Assembly: GCF_029023865.1 (NCBI RefSeq)
Contig: NZ_CP118969.1
Span: 2,108,001 to 2,172,000, forward strand
DNA length: 64,000 nucleotides
Direction of reading: 5' to 3'
DNA from: Lactococcus lactis
Lineage (GTDB): Bacteria > Bacillota > Bacilli > Lactobacillales > Streptococcaceae
In this document: piece by piece, positions 1-5,554 of the stretch
How the letters are laid out: every line of letters starts with the position of its first letter
How positions within the stretch are numbered: position 1 is the first letter of the stretch
Notes under the pieces: generated by a model
What the model was told of the DNA's origin: nothing
Databases searched by the model: none
The model's input: only the letters and a program-made list of their open reading frames with translations
Position numbers and translations under genes: made by a program

Positions 1-272
1 CAACCGCGAGAAATTACTAAATCACGCTTCTGTTTATTATTCATTTTTAACACTCTTCGCTTGGCTGGTTCGCCATAACTCAAACGATTGAATTGTTGAC
101 CTTCATCAAGCCGTTTTTTAACCTCAGTTTCGCCCTTTTTATAAAGGTCAGCTATAATCTTTGCCTGAGCTAAGAATTCTGTAAGTGTGATATTATCCAT
201 ATCTTTTATAGCTGATGGATTCAAGTCAACCCTTTGTCCATCTCCATCTACTGGTATAAGTTGTAAGTCCAT
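1..272 (-). CDS. Phage hypothetical protein (partial, runs off the left edge)
   Basis: A minus-strand frame opens with ATG at 272 and stays open to the window edge (about 90 residues seen). The protein begins MDLQLIPVDGDGQRVDLNPS and is charged, with a helical stretch rich in Lys and Glu around residues 35-60. I do not recognise the family. It lies just downstream of the coiled-coil gene at 371-613 in the same orientation, so it probably belongs to the early leftward phage operon. No obvious Shine-Dalgarno precedes the ATG beyond a short purine run. Its function cannot be called. Confidence 0.6.
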   Translation of the reverse strand, partial: MDLQLIPVDGDGQRVDLNPSAIKDMDNITLTEFLAQAKIIADLYKKGETEVKKRLDEGQQFNRLSYGEPAKRRVLKMNNKQKRDLVISRG

Positions 273-305
273 TTAAATTCTCCATTTCAAATTTCTAGGC
301 ATTCG

Positions 306-372
306 TGGTATAATTTAAGTAGAAGTTTTGGCAAATTTTCTACTTGCTCTGCGTGCCATGCAGGGCTTTTTT
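306..372 (+). ncRNA. Candidate small phage RNA: extended -10 promoter followed by hairpins and a terminator
   Basis: Between two minus-strand phage genes the plus strand has an extended -10 (TGG then TATAAT at 309-314). A 7-bp inverted repeat follows (318-324 with 338-344), then a GC-rich hairpin (346-352 with 360-366, one G-U pair) followed directly by six T. The signals read only in the plus direction and enclose no usable open frame. The predicted product is about 50 nt starting near 320. Its 5' stem is only partly inside that predicted transcript. The role is unknown; it could act antisense on the flanking mRNA or simply end rightward transcription. Confidence 0.4.
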
Positions 373-613
373 ATTTTGCAATCGTTAAATTCTTGTTTGT
401 CATTTTCTGACGGGCAATATCATTCTTATGATGTTGCATGTTTTCTGCAAACAGTTCTTTATTTTCTTCTTGCAAATCATTGGAAAATTTAATCCAATCT
501 TGACGACTTTTTTCGCAATTAGAAAGACTTTGTTGAGTTGTTTCCAATTCTTTTTTTATGCGATCATAATCCGCAAGTTTAAATTTTTCTTCTTCTGTTT
601 TAAATCCGAACAT
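371..613 (-). CDS. Phage coiled-coil hypothetical protein
   Basis: 80 residues, beginning MFGFKTEEEKFKLADYDRI and rich in Glu, Lys, Gln and Asn with heptad-like spacing, so most of it is probably a coiled coil. No signal peptide or membrane segment is visible. A good ribosome site (AGAAAGGAAAT) sits just before the ATG. It is part of the leftward early gene set, upstream of the partial gene at 1-272 and separated from it by the possible small RNA. Short coiled-coil proteins of this kind are common in lactococcal phages, but I cannot assign a function. Confidence 0.65.
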   Translation of the reverse strand: MFGFKTEEEKFKLADYDRIKKELETTQQSLSNCEKSRQDWIKFSNDLQEENKELFAENMQHHKNDIARQKMTNKNLTIAK

Positions 614-653
614 TTTTAATTTCCTTTCTATGTATGCGTTTTAATCCTCCGAG

Positions 654-662
654 TGCTATAAT
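654..662 (+). promoter_or_regulatory. Extended -10 promoter of the DUF2513-like gene
   Basis: TGC directly followed by TATAAT (657-662). Transcription should start near 669, giving a leader of about 50 nt before the TTG start at 721. No good -35 is visible, as expected for an extended -10. Confidence 0.5.
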
Positions 663-720
663 TACTGTGAGCAGATATTTGCGGTATTTGCTTAGTTCTA
701 TGGAAAGGAGGGAAGTTGAT

Positions 721-1098
721 TTGAAATTAAATGAAGACTGTGTCCGTGCTGTGCTTCTTGATGTGGAGAATGAGTATCAATTTGGTAGTTTCCTTCATCT
801 GAAAGATTTTGAAGAAAGTCAATCTTCTAAGTTCTCTAAAGAGGAAATAGAATATACTATTATTCGACTAGAAGAAGCTGGATTTATCATTGCAACAATT
901 GATTGGGTTAATGCAAGGCCTTTTTATGTTTCTGTAGGCAGTCTAACTTGGAAAGGCCATGAATTTCTAGACAATGTTAGAGACTCTAAGGTTTGGAGTG
1001 AAACAAAAGAAGTTGCATCTAAGGTTGGTAGTGTTTCTTTATCGATGTTGGCAACAATCGCTTCTTCAGTAATAACTAAGTCTCTTGGGCTTAATTAA
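721..1098 (+). CDS. DUF2513-like phage protein, TTG start
   Basis: 125 residues starting LKLNEDCVRAVLLDVENEY (initiator read as Met). The opening, an N-D-C-V-R-x-V-L-L pattern followed by a winged-helix-like region ending KGHEFLDNVRD, matches my memory of the DUF2513 family of small phage and island proteins. A perfect AAGGAGG at 705-711 lies nine bases before the TTG; an in-frame ATG at 700 has no ribosome site and was rejected. The C-terminus (about residues 95-125) is Ser/Ala/Val-rich and could touch a membrane. It is read opposite to its neighbours from its own promoter, like a lysogen-expressed cargo gene, and its last 8 bp overlap the convergent gene at 1091. Function is unknown. Confidence 0.7.
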   Translation: MKLNEDCVRAVLLDVENEYQFGSFLHLKDFEESQSSKFSKEEIEYTIIRLEEAGFIIATIDWVNARPFYVSVGSLTWKGHEFLDNVRDSKVWSETKEVASKVGSVSLSMLATIASSVITKSLGLN

Positions 1099-1474
1099 GA
1101 ACTTCCCAATCATTAGATAATATGTCTTTTGCCATAGGATTCCATATTCTTCCAGCTGGACTGTCATTGTCGTCTGAAAACAGGATAAATGCAGCATTTT
1201 TTGAGTTTGTAGGAATAAACTTAATATGCGGAAGTGATTTGCGGTAGATGGCTTTATTTTCATCTACTGCTTTTTTTGTTGCTTCGATAATATTCATTTT
1301 CGTTTTATTCCCTGTAAGCTTTACTTTTTTTAAAGTATCTACTCGCAAATTAGTAACAATGAGTTTGTTTTCATCCAAACTTTTAGCAAATTTCTCTTTA
1401 TCAATGACGGTTACAAAATTTTGTGACTGTCTTTTATTTTGTCTATCTCTTGAATATTTAGGTATATAGTGCAT
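1091..1474 (-). CDS. Phage hypothetical protein
   Basis: 127 residues, basic N-terminus (MHYIPKYSRDRQNKRQSQN), no membrane segment and no motif I recognise. A ribosome site (AGAAAGGCAG) precedes the ATG at 1474. It ends by overlapping the convergent DUF2513-like gene by 8 bp. It belongs to the leftward early set between the excisionase-like HTH gene and the coiled-coil gene. Basic, small and soluble, it could bind nucleic acid, but nothing in the sequence proves that. Confidence 0.6.
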   Translation of the reverse strand: MHYIPKYSRDRQNKRQSQNFVTVIDKEKFAKSLDENKLIVTNLRVDTLKKVKLTGNKTKMNIIEATKKAVDENKAIYRKSLPHIKFIPTNSKNAAFILFSDDNDSPAGRIWNPMAKDILSNDWEVLN

Positions 1475-1536
1475 TTTCTGCCTTTCTAGCGGAGCACCGC
1501 ATTTAATAAATTAACTTGGTATGTGGAGGTAGTCGT

Positions 1537-1564
1537 TTTCTCCTTAATCATGTCTTGCCCGACA
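1537..1564. repeat. 28-bp direct repeat, left copy flanking the lysogeny module
   Basis: Identical over 28 bp to 5555-5582 in the same orientation (begins TTTCTCCTTAATC, ends GCCCGACA). The left copy sits directly downstream of the excisionase-like gene and the right copy directly upstream of the integrase start. The pair brackets antirepressor, Cro, repressor and accessory genes. Confidence 0.9.
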
Positions 1565-1566
1565 TT

Positions 1567-1836
1567 TTAGTAATAAAAATCATGTAAATCTTCCAATAGA
1601 TAGAAGACTGAACCACCTCGATTTATCGAAGGTAATCCGTTTTCTCTCCACTTTTTCAGCGTATCTGATGACATATGGAATTCTTTTAACAAATCAGACT
1701 GCCTGATTTCTCCGGTCTTACTTTCATATTTGAACAGCTCCTTTTGGAATTTCAGCCATTCATTCGTCATCTTACGAAATTCTTCTAGGACGCCATTGGC
1801 TAGATACGCAGCCATTGGATCATATCGTTCTCCCAT
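1567..1836 (-). CDS. Helix-turn-helix DNA-binding protein, excisionase-like
   Basis: 89 residues. An N-terminal helical part (residues 1-45) is followed by a MerR/excisionase-type helix-turn-helix: SDLLKEFHMSSDTLKKWRENGLPS, then a short beta wing (RGGSVFYLLEDLHDF). The Leu-Pro-x-I turn and the terminal E-D-L-x-D-F pattern are typical of phage excisionase-like and DUF771-like proteins. It lies 12 bp after the antirepressor gene, so the two are likely co-transcribed on the lytic side. It could help integrase excise the prophage or act as an early regulator. The stop codon lies only 3 bp from the 28-bp repeat. Confidence 0.65.
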   Translation of the reverse strand: MGERYDPMAAYLANGVLEEFRKMTNEWLKFQKELFKYESKTGEIRQSDLLKEFHMSSDTLKKWRENGLPSINRGGSVFYLLEDLHDFYY

Positions 1837-1848
1837 AGCTTCTCCTTT

Positions 1849-2616
1849 CTAACTAGCTAAATCTTGTAAAAATTTGTTTACAAAATAGATTTGACCTTTG
1901 CCTGTTACTTTGGGCGTTTTGGTTACGGTGATCTTCCCACTATTATGAACATGAGTGTTTTCGGTAAACTCTAAAATACCTAAATTCATCGAACGTTGAG
2001 TTGGTGAGTTATAATCGCTACCAATTTTTTTAACGAGGTATCCGTTATCTCTAAGCCAAGTAAATAATCGTTTCTCTCCGATATCAATTCCATTTTGTTT
2101 CAGGATTTTCGCTAAATCTCGAATGAGAATCGTGTTTTCGGAAGCTGAAACACTATCAGCGAATAATGCTTTTGGTTTCATTTGGCTTTTTTCTAGTTCA
2201 AGTTGCTTAATCTGATTACCTGCTTGAAGTAGTAAATCAGCCAAACCGTTACCAGAAATAACATCTTGTGCTTTCGCATCCGTCATATACGCTCCGTGCT
2301 TGCGGATTGTTGGGAGGACTTCAACAGCCAACCAATCTGTGAATTTTTCAGATACAGCATTGTTTGCTTTGAATGCAAGTTTGTATACCATAGGTTCACT
2401 GATGAATGAGCCTTTTTCAATTTCCCCAGAAAGTTGGGGAAGATATTTATTAATAGTTTCCCAGCGAATGCTCTCGTAAATCTTTCCACTCTTATTTTGC
2501 TTTTGAGTTAAACCTAACGATTTTGCGACTTGTTCTGCACTAAATAGAACTTCTTCTCCCTCGACTTTAACGTCAAGATTGAAAATTCCATTTGTGAAAT
2601 TTTGTAATTCGTTCAT
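1849..2616 (-). CDS. Phage antirepressor (Bro-N plus KilAC/ANT domain)
   Basis: 255 residues. Residues 1-115 form a Bro-N domain (LFSAEQVAKSLGL, then SEPMVYKLAFKANN and FTDWLAVEVLPTIRKHGAYM, the typical end of this domain). A short linker leads to a C-terminal antirepressor domain from about residue 145 (ENTILIRDLAKILKQNG then GEKRLFTWLRDNGYLV). Such proteins bind DNA or the CI repressor and favour lytic growth. It is the second gene of the leftward set, 27 bp after the DUF739 gene, and its start is only about 24 bp beyond an operator-like palindrome (2640-2660). Length and domain order match lactococcal P335-phage antirepressors. Confidence 0.88.
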   Translation of the reverse strand: MNELQNFTNGIFNLDVKVEGEEVLFSAEQVAKSLGLTQKQNKSGKIYESIRWETINKYLPQLSGEIEKGSFISEPMVYKLAFKANNAVSEKFTDWLAVEVLPTIRKHGAYMTDAKAQDVISGNGLADLLLQAGNQIKQLELEKSQMKPKALFADSVSASENTILIRDLAKILKQNGIDIGEKRLFTWLRDNGYLVKKIGSDYNSPTQRSMNLGILEFTENTHVHNSGKITVTKTPKVTGKGQIYFVNKFLQDLAS

Positions 2617-2639
2617 GTTTAAATCCTTTCTTTTTTATA

Positions 2640-2660
2640 AAGTTCAAATTTTTTGGACTT
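2640..2660. promoter_or_regulatory. Operator-like 21-bp palindrome inside the end of the DUF739 gene
   Basis: AAGTTCAAA, three T, TTTGGACTT. It has the same 9-3-9 geometry and nearly the same half-sites as the two sites in the repressor switch. It covers the last codons and stop of the DUF739 gene and lies just before the antirepressor ribosome site. In phage TP901-1 a distal third CI operator lies inside mor; this looks like the equivalent. Confidence 0.65.
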
Positions 2661-2868
2661 TTTTATTAAAAAAATAAATACCAATGTCTTCTTTTTTAAT
2701 ACCAAGAAGTTCTGTAGCGGCATCGATATCTGATTGCTTCCAGTATGATTTATTGTTAAGTTTATCAGAAATGATTTTTTCTGATAAACCGATAGCCTTT
2801 GCAAAATCTTGCTGACTACCATACTTTTCTTTAATGCGACCTTTCAATTTAGAATAATCAATAGTCAT
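2644..2868 (-). CDS. DUF739 Cro-like DNA-binding protein
   Basis: 74 residues, beginning MTIDYSKLKGRIKEKYG. It contains a helix-turn-helix at about residues 18-50 (QQDFAKAIGLSEKIISDKLNN) and ends with the ED-I-G-x-Y-F-F pattern typical of DUF739, a family of small phage regulators found opposite the CI repressor. A clear ribosome site (AAAGGATG) precedes the ATG. Expected role: early regulator that shuts off lysogenic transcription. It is about 1.2 kb away from the divergent promoters, because a cargo gene and small orfs lie between, which is farther than usual. Confidence 0.8.
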   Translation of the reverse strand: MTIDYSKLKGRIKEKYGSQQDFAKAIGLSEKIISDKLNNKSYWKQSDIDAATELLGIKKEDIGIYFFNKKVQKI

Positions 2869-2909
2869 GATACATCCTTTCTGTTTATTAAATTTCTGCA
2901 TACGCAGTA

Positions 2910-2949
2910 AGGGAAGTTCAGGAATCGAACCTGTTCGCCAGTCTTCCCT
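2910..2949 (-). other. tRNA-like mini-structure (acceptor stem plus T-arm)
   Basis: On the minus strand a 7-bp stem (AGGGAAG with CTTCCCT) closes on a perfect T-arm: CAGG, loop TTCGATT, CCTG. The loop obeys the TTCRANY rule of real tRNAs. Between stem and T-arm only nine bases replace the D and anticodon arms, so this is not a working tRNA. It lies about 35 bp upstream of the DUF739 ribosome site. It may be a tRNA-derived attachment remnant or a processing element. Confidence 0.5.
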
Positions 2950-2977
2950 GCTCATTGTGAGCGATATCATAACTCCG

Positions 2978-2986
2978 TGATATAAT
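2978..2986 (+). promoter_or_regulatory. Extended -10 promoter of the cargo gene
   Basis: TGA followed by TATAAT (2981-2986); a TTGTGA lies about 20 bp upstream. It reads into the gene starting at 3023 and implies a leader of about 30 nt. Confidence 0.5.
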
Positions 2987-3022
2987 GTAAGTGACCAAAC
3001 TAAAATTATATTGGAGGTTCTT

Positions 3023-3631
3023 ATGAACTTAAAAGATTTCATTACCCTATTAATGTCGGGTATTTCGTTAATTTTTTCATCGATCGTATTTTTTAAAGAT
3101 TTTATATCTTCAAGAATGAATCTCGGGATTAAAGCTGAGTACTTTACACCAGATATAGAGCAACAAATATTATTTGTAAAGATGAACTTTCTCAACCATT
3201 CTTCTAAACCCATCACAATAGAATATATTGAACTTTTCGATATACATATGAAAAAATTTCCAGATAAGTTAGATAAAAGTTCTAATGAGTATATAGTAGA
3301 ACCAGGCTTAACGATTCCTTTTTCTAAAAATGTCACCTTCAACAATGGAGAAAATAAAATAACATATCCAGAAAAAAGTGCTACGATTCCAGTAACTGTG
3401 TTACCTTATACTAACTCAGCATATTTTTTAGGATTTTCACTTAATGGTTTTGATTCTGTAATTGCTGCATCTCGCTCAGAAAATCTCACAATGTATATAG
3501 AAACCTCAGAAGGAGATTTTTATTATGATGTTGATCCAAGAGGGATATACGAAACTAGAAATAACTTGTTTGTTAAAGTTGGATATTCTTTTTTTAAAAA
3601 GAATAATTGTATTACAGAAAAGCATTTATAA
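3023..3631 (+). CDS. Membrane-anchored phage cargo protein, unknown function
   Basis: 202 residues starting MNLKDFITLLMSGISLIFSS. Residues 5-26 form one hydrophobic segment, probably an N-terminal anchor; the rest (about 30-200) looks soluble and beta-rich (KAEYFTPDIEQQ, NHSSKPITIEYIELFD). A TTGGAGG ribosome site precedes ATG 3023; an upstream in-frame ATG at 3011 falls inside that site. It is very AT-rich, has its own promoter and terminator, and is inserted antisense between the repressor switch and the Cro-like gene, which is the pattern of a lysogenic-conversion gene (moron). I do not recognise its family. Superinfection exclusion is one possibility, by position only. Confidence 0.7.
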   Translation: MNLKDFITLLMSGISLIFSSIVFFKDFISSRMNLGIKAEYFTPDIEQQILFVKMNFLNHSSKPITIEYIELFDIHMKKFPDKLDKSSNEYIVEPGLTIPFSKNVTFNNGENKITYPEKSATIPVTVLPYTNSAYFLGFSLNGFDSVIAASRSENLTMYIETSEGDFYYDVDPRGIYETRNNLFVKVGYSFFKKNNCITEKHL

Positions 3632-3704
3632 TCGCAATAATGAACGCAATCACCGATAGAATGAACGCAGCTAATGCGCCGCTACCATTATAATTTTTGT
3701 ACAT
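3612..3704 (-). CDS. 30-residue single-span membrane peptide
   Basis: A 30-codon frame (starts MYKNYNGSGALAAFILS, ends INAFL) follows a perfect GGAGG ribosome site with good spacing. The last 20 residues are strongly hydrophobic (a run of A, F, I, V and L), so it is probably one membrane helix after a short polar head. The ribosome site and composition argue that it is real. It is on the lytic side of the switch and its end overlaps the end of the convergent cargo gene by 20 bp. Function unknown; small hydrophobic peptides of this size can be toxins, membrane-stress signals or orphan holin-like peptides. Confidence 0.6.
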   Translation of the reverse strand: MYKNYNGSGALAAFILSVIAFIIAIINAFL

Positions 3705-3719
3705 AATAACCGCCTCCTT

Positions 3720-3737
3720 GCCCCTCTGGGGCTTTTT
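3720..3737 (+). terminator. Terminator of the cargo gene
   Basis: GCCCC, loop TCT, GGGGC, then five T. It reads in the plus direction after the gene ending at 3631; on the other strand it would lie in the leader of the 30-residue peptide. Confidence 0.7.
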
Positions 3738-3740
3738 ATT

Positions 3741-3937
3741 TTAAATAACTTCTACAAATTTTCGTGTCAAAGGATTTAACCATGCATTACAGATATCATA
3801 GTTATTCAACCAAAAACTTTGAAATTCTTTAGAATAACTGTCAAATCCTCTAAGGAATCTAGGACAATTACCGTGCGAACCAATACTTGCTGTTTCTAAT
3901 TCTTTAACAACCCAATTAGGATTTGTAAACTCTCCAT
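3741..3937 (-). pseudogene. Small phage gene with a frameshift just after its start codon
   Basis: AGGAG followed by ATG at 3937 looks like a good start, but that frame stops after 13 codons. The frame one base over stays open to a stop at 3741-3743 and reads GEFTNPNWVVKELE, then NCPRFLRGFDSY and NNYDICNAWLNPL, which is protein-like. One missing base directly after ATG would restore a 66-residue protein. I do not recognise the family. It is second on the lytic transcript, 18 bp after the small frame at 3956-4090. Confidence 0.5.
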
Positions 3938-3955
3938 AATTTCTCCTGATATTTT

Positions 3956-4090
3956 TTATTTGCCAAACTTGCTACTTACGTCGCGGTGGATACGTCGTGT
4001 ACCGTCATTTGAGCCTGTTCCGTCTGCCGTACTGAATGCTCCATGATTGTTCGCTTGTTTGACACTAAGTCCAAATATTTTGAACTTTAT
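3956..4090 (-). CDS. Possible 44-residue leaderless phage protein starting at AUA
   Basis: An open frame begins exactly six bases after the -10 of the leftward promoter (-10 at 4097-4102), the same spacing that puts the repressor ATG at its own transcription start. The first codon is ATA, not ATG. The frame reads KFKIFGLSVKQANNHG and ends RRIHRDVSSKFGK. There is no ribosome site and no in-frame ATG, GTG or TTG. Either AUA is used as a leaderless start, or a normal ATG has decayed and the gene is dead. Function unknown. Confidence 0.35.
   Translation of the reverse strand: MKFKIFGLSVKQANNHGAFSTADGTGSNDGTRRIHRDVSSKFGK
4067..4087. promoter_or_regulatory. CI-type operator at the leftward promoter
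   Basis: AAGTCCAAA, TAT, TTTGAACTT: a 21-bp palindrome directly downstream of the leftward transcription start (about 4090). A repressor bound here would block lytic transcription. Confidence 0.75.
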
Positions 4091-4096
4091 GATTTC

Positions 4097-4124
4097 ATTA
4101 TATCATTTGAGAAATAATTGTCAA
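4097..4124 (-). promoter_or_regulatory. Leftward (lytic) promoter
   Basis: TTGACA (4119-4124 on the minus strand) and TATAAT (4097-4102) with a 16-bp spacer; predicted start near 4090. It is the strongest promoter-like site in the switch region. Confidence 0.75.
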
Positions 4125-4129
4125 GGGAA

Positions 4130-4150
4130 AAGTATAAAAAATTTGAACTT
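4130..4150. promoter_or_regulatory. CI-type operator overlapping the repressor promoter -35
   Basis: AAGTATAAA, AAA, TTTGAACTT: same 9-3-9 geometry, with one weak half. It covers the -35 (4143-4148) of the rightward promoter, so it probably serves repressor autoregulation. Confidence 0.65.
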
Positions 4151-4171
4151 TTTTTATAAATGTTTTATAAT
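4143..4171 (+). promoter_or_regulatory. Rightward repressor promoter
   Basis: TTGAAC at 4143-4148, 17-bp spacer, TATAAT at 4166-4171. The predicted start is base 4178, the A of the repressor ATG, so the mRNA should be leaderless. Confidence 0.7.
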
Positions 4172-4177
4172 AAGTTC

Positions 4178-4744
4178 ATGAAAAAAGAAAACTCTCAAAT
4201 AAGATTAAAGAAAATAATGAACGATCGAGGATTAAGACAAGTTGATATACTTGAAAAATCTAAACCTTTTCAAGATAAATTGGGTATAAAAATGTCAAAA
4301 ACTCATTTATCTAATTATGTAAACGGAAAATCTAACCCCGATCAACAAAAATTGATATTACTATCTCAAACTTTGGGAGTTAGTGAGCCGTGGTTAATGG
4401 GCTATGACGTTCCAATGATTGAACCGCGCGAATCAGAAAATGATTCTGAAACTATAGAAGAAACTATTACAGTTATGAAAAAATTGGAAGAGCCAAGGCA
4501 AAAAGTAGTCCTCGATACTGCTTCTTCTCAATTGGAAGAGCAAGAAAAGGCTAAAAGAGCTGTTAAACCAAAACCAAAAGTTACTCCTCTTTTTGATATA
4601 AATTCTCCGCTTACTGACGAAGAGCTTCAAGAGGCTGTTGACGAAGCTGTAGCTTTTGATGGTGTACCTCTGACAGATAGAGAAAAAGAACTTTATAAAC
4701 ATTTGCTCCGTGAAACATGGGAAGAAGACCATGGCAGGGGGTAA
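4178..4744 (+). CDS. CI-like prophage repressor (TP901-1 type)
   Basis: 188 residues. A helix-turn-helix lies at about residues 9-60 (LRQVDILEKS, then KTHLSNYVNGKSNPDQQKL, then LGVSEPWLMGYDVPM). A linker and Glu/Lys-rich C-terminal part follow (ETIEETITVMKKLEEPRQK), closely resembling the TP901-1 CI repressor as I remember it. There is no LexA-type Ser/Lys protease. It should hold the prophage silent by binding the 21-bp operators around it. ATG 4178 was chosen because an earlier in-frame ATG at 4160 lies inside the promoter; no ribosome site exists, so initiation is probably leaderless. The ImmA-like gene follows within 6 bp. Confidence 0.88.
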   Translation: MKKENSQIRLKKIMNDRGLRQVDILEKSKPFQDKLGIKMSKTHLSNYVNGKSNPDQQKLILLSQTLGVSEPWLMGYDVPMIEPRESENDSETIEETITVMKKLEEPRQKVVLDTASSQLEEQEKAKRAVKPKPKVTPLFDINSPLTDEELQEAVDEAVAFDGVPLTDREKELYKHLLRETWEEDHGRG

Positions 4745-4749
4745 AATAT

Positions 4750-5184
4750 ATGTCAGTTATAAAAGAGTTGCTTTCAGAACTCGGACTAAAAATAAAATAC
4801 TATAATCCTTCAGATTACCCTCATCTTAAAGATGGAATGAAATTTAATATTAGAGGAACAGCTTATATTTTTATTGATATATTCAATAGTGAAAAGGTAA
4901 CTCAGAATATATTACTTTACGAAATAGGGCACGTTTCCTTTGGACATAGACATCTTGATTGTCGTTCTTCTGGTTGGGACAGAAGGCAGGAAAGAGAAGC
5001 CGACCGCTATATGATTGAACATAGAGCGGATGAATGGCTTGCTCAGTTCGATTGGGAACCGGATGTTATTGATTATGATAAATTTATTGAATATTTTGAG
5101 TTAGAAAAACGTCATTATGGATTGGTTGTTGAGGTGTTTGATGAAATAATCGGTCAACCTCAACTACATAGCCACTGTTTATAG
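4750..5184 (+). CDS. ImmA/IrrE-like protein with an altered metalloprotease motif
   Basis: 144 residues. The region around residues 54-66 reads NILLYEIGHVSFGH, where the family normally has H-E-x-x-H. The first His is Tyr here, while the second His and the downstream helix (REREADRYMIEH-like, with E-A-D) are kept. Family members cleave phage or ICE repressors after DNA damage. With the first zinc ligand missing, proteolysis is doubtful and the protein may act only by binding the repressor. An AGGGGG ribosome site overlaps the end of the repressor gene; start chosen at ATG 4750. It is co-transcribed with the repressor. Confidence 0.75.
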   Translation: MSVIKELLSELGLKIKYYNPSDYPHLKDGMKFNIRGTAYIFIDIFNSEKVTQNILLYEIGHVSFGHRHLDCRSSGWDRRQEREADRYMIEHRADEWLAQFDWEPDVIDYDKFIEYFELEKRHYGLVVEVFDEIIGQPQLHSHCL

Positions 5185-5197
5185 TAAGGGGTGAAAA

Positions 5198-5533
5198 ATG
5201 GATTACACAGAATTTAGAAAATATGTTGAAGAAAACACTCGTGCCCAAGGTAAGTTTTTGGAAAAAGCTACAATATATTTATTAGACAAAAACGTCAGCA
5301 GACAATCATCTGCAAAATGGCCTGATTCTCGCATTGAAAAAGAAGCTAATAAGATGTGGGATATGAATATAAGCGGTGCTTTTATCAGCGTATCCGAAGG
5401 AATTAAAAATGCAGAAAACAAGCCTAGCTTTCATAATCATGAAGAGCAAGTGTCTTACTGGATAAACTTCATGAACGAGTACGAGTTTTTAGAAAATTTC
5501 ACTGATGGTATTGATGATATGGAATTTGAATAA
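5198..5533 (+). CDS. Small acidic phage protein of the lysogeny operon
   Basis: 111 residues, acidic, no signal or membrane segment, ending ENFTDGIDDMEFE. AAGGGGTG lies just before ATG 5198. It is third in the repressor, ImmA-like and integrase operon. Middle part: WDMNISGAFISVSEGIKN. I do not recognise the family. Similar-sized genes are often found between repressor and integrase in lactococcal phages. It could modulate repressor stability or be an unrelated lysogen-expressed gene. Confidence 0.6.
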   Translation: MDYTEFRKYVEENTRAQGKFLEKATIYLLDKNVSRQSSAKWPDSRIEKEANKMWDMNISGAFISVSEGIKNAENKPSFHNHEEQVSYWINFMNEYEFLENFTDGIDDMEFE

Positions 5534-5554
5534 ATAAAACTTTGATACTATTGC

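Noticed and set aside
4160-4177. Upstream ATG at 4160 for the CI repressor
   Set aside because: It falls between the -35 and -10 of the repressor promoter, so it would not be transcribed.
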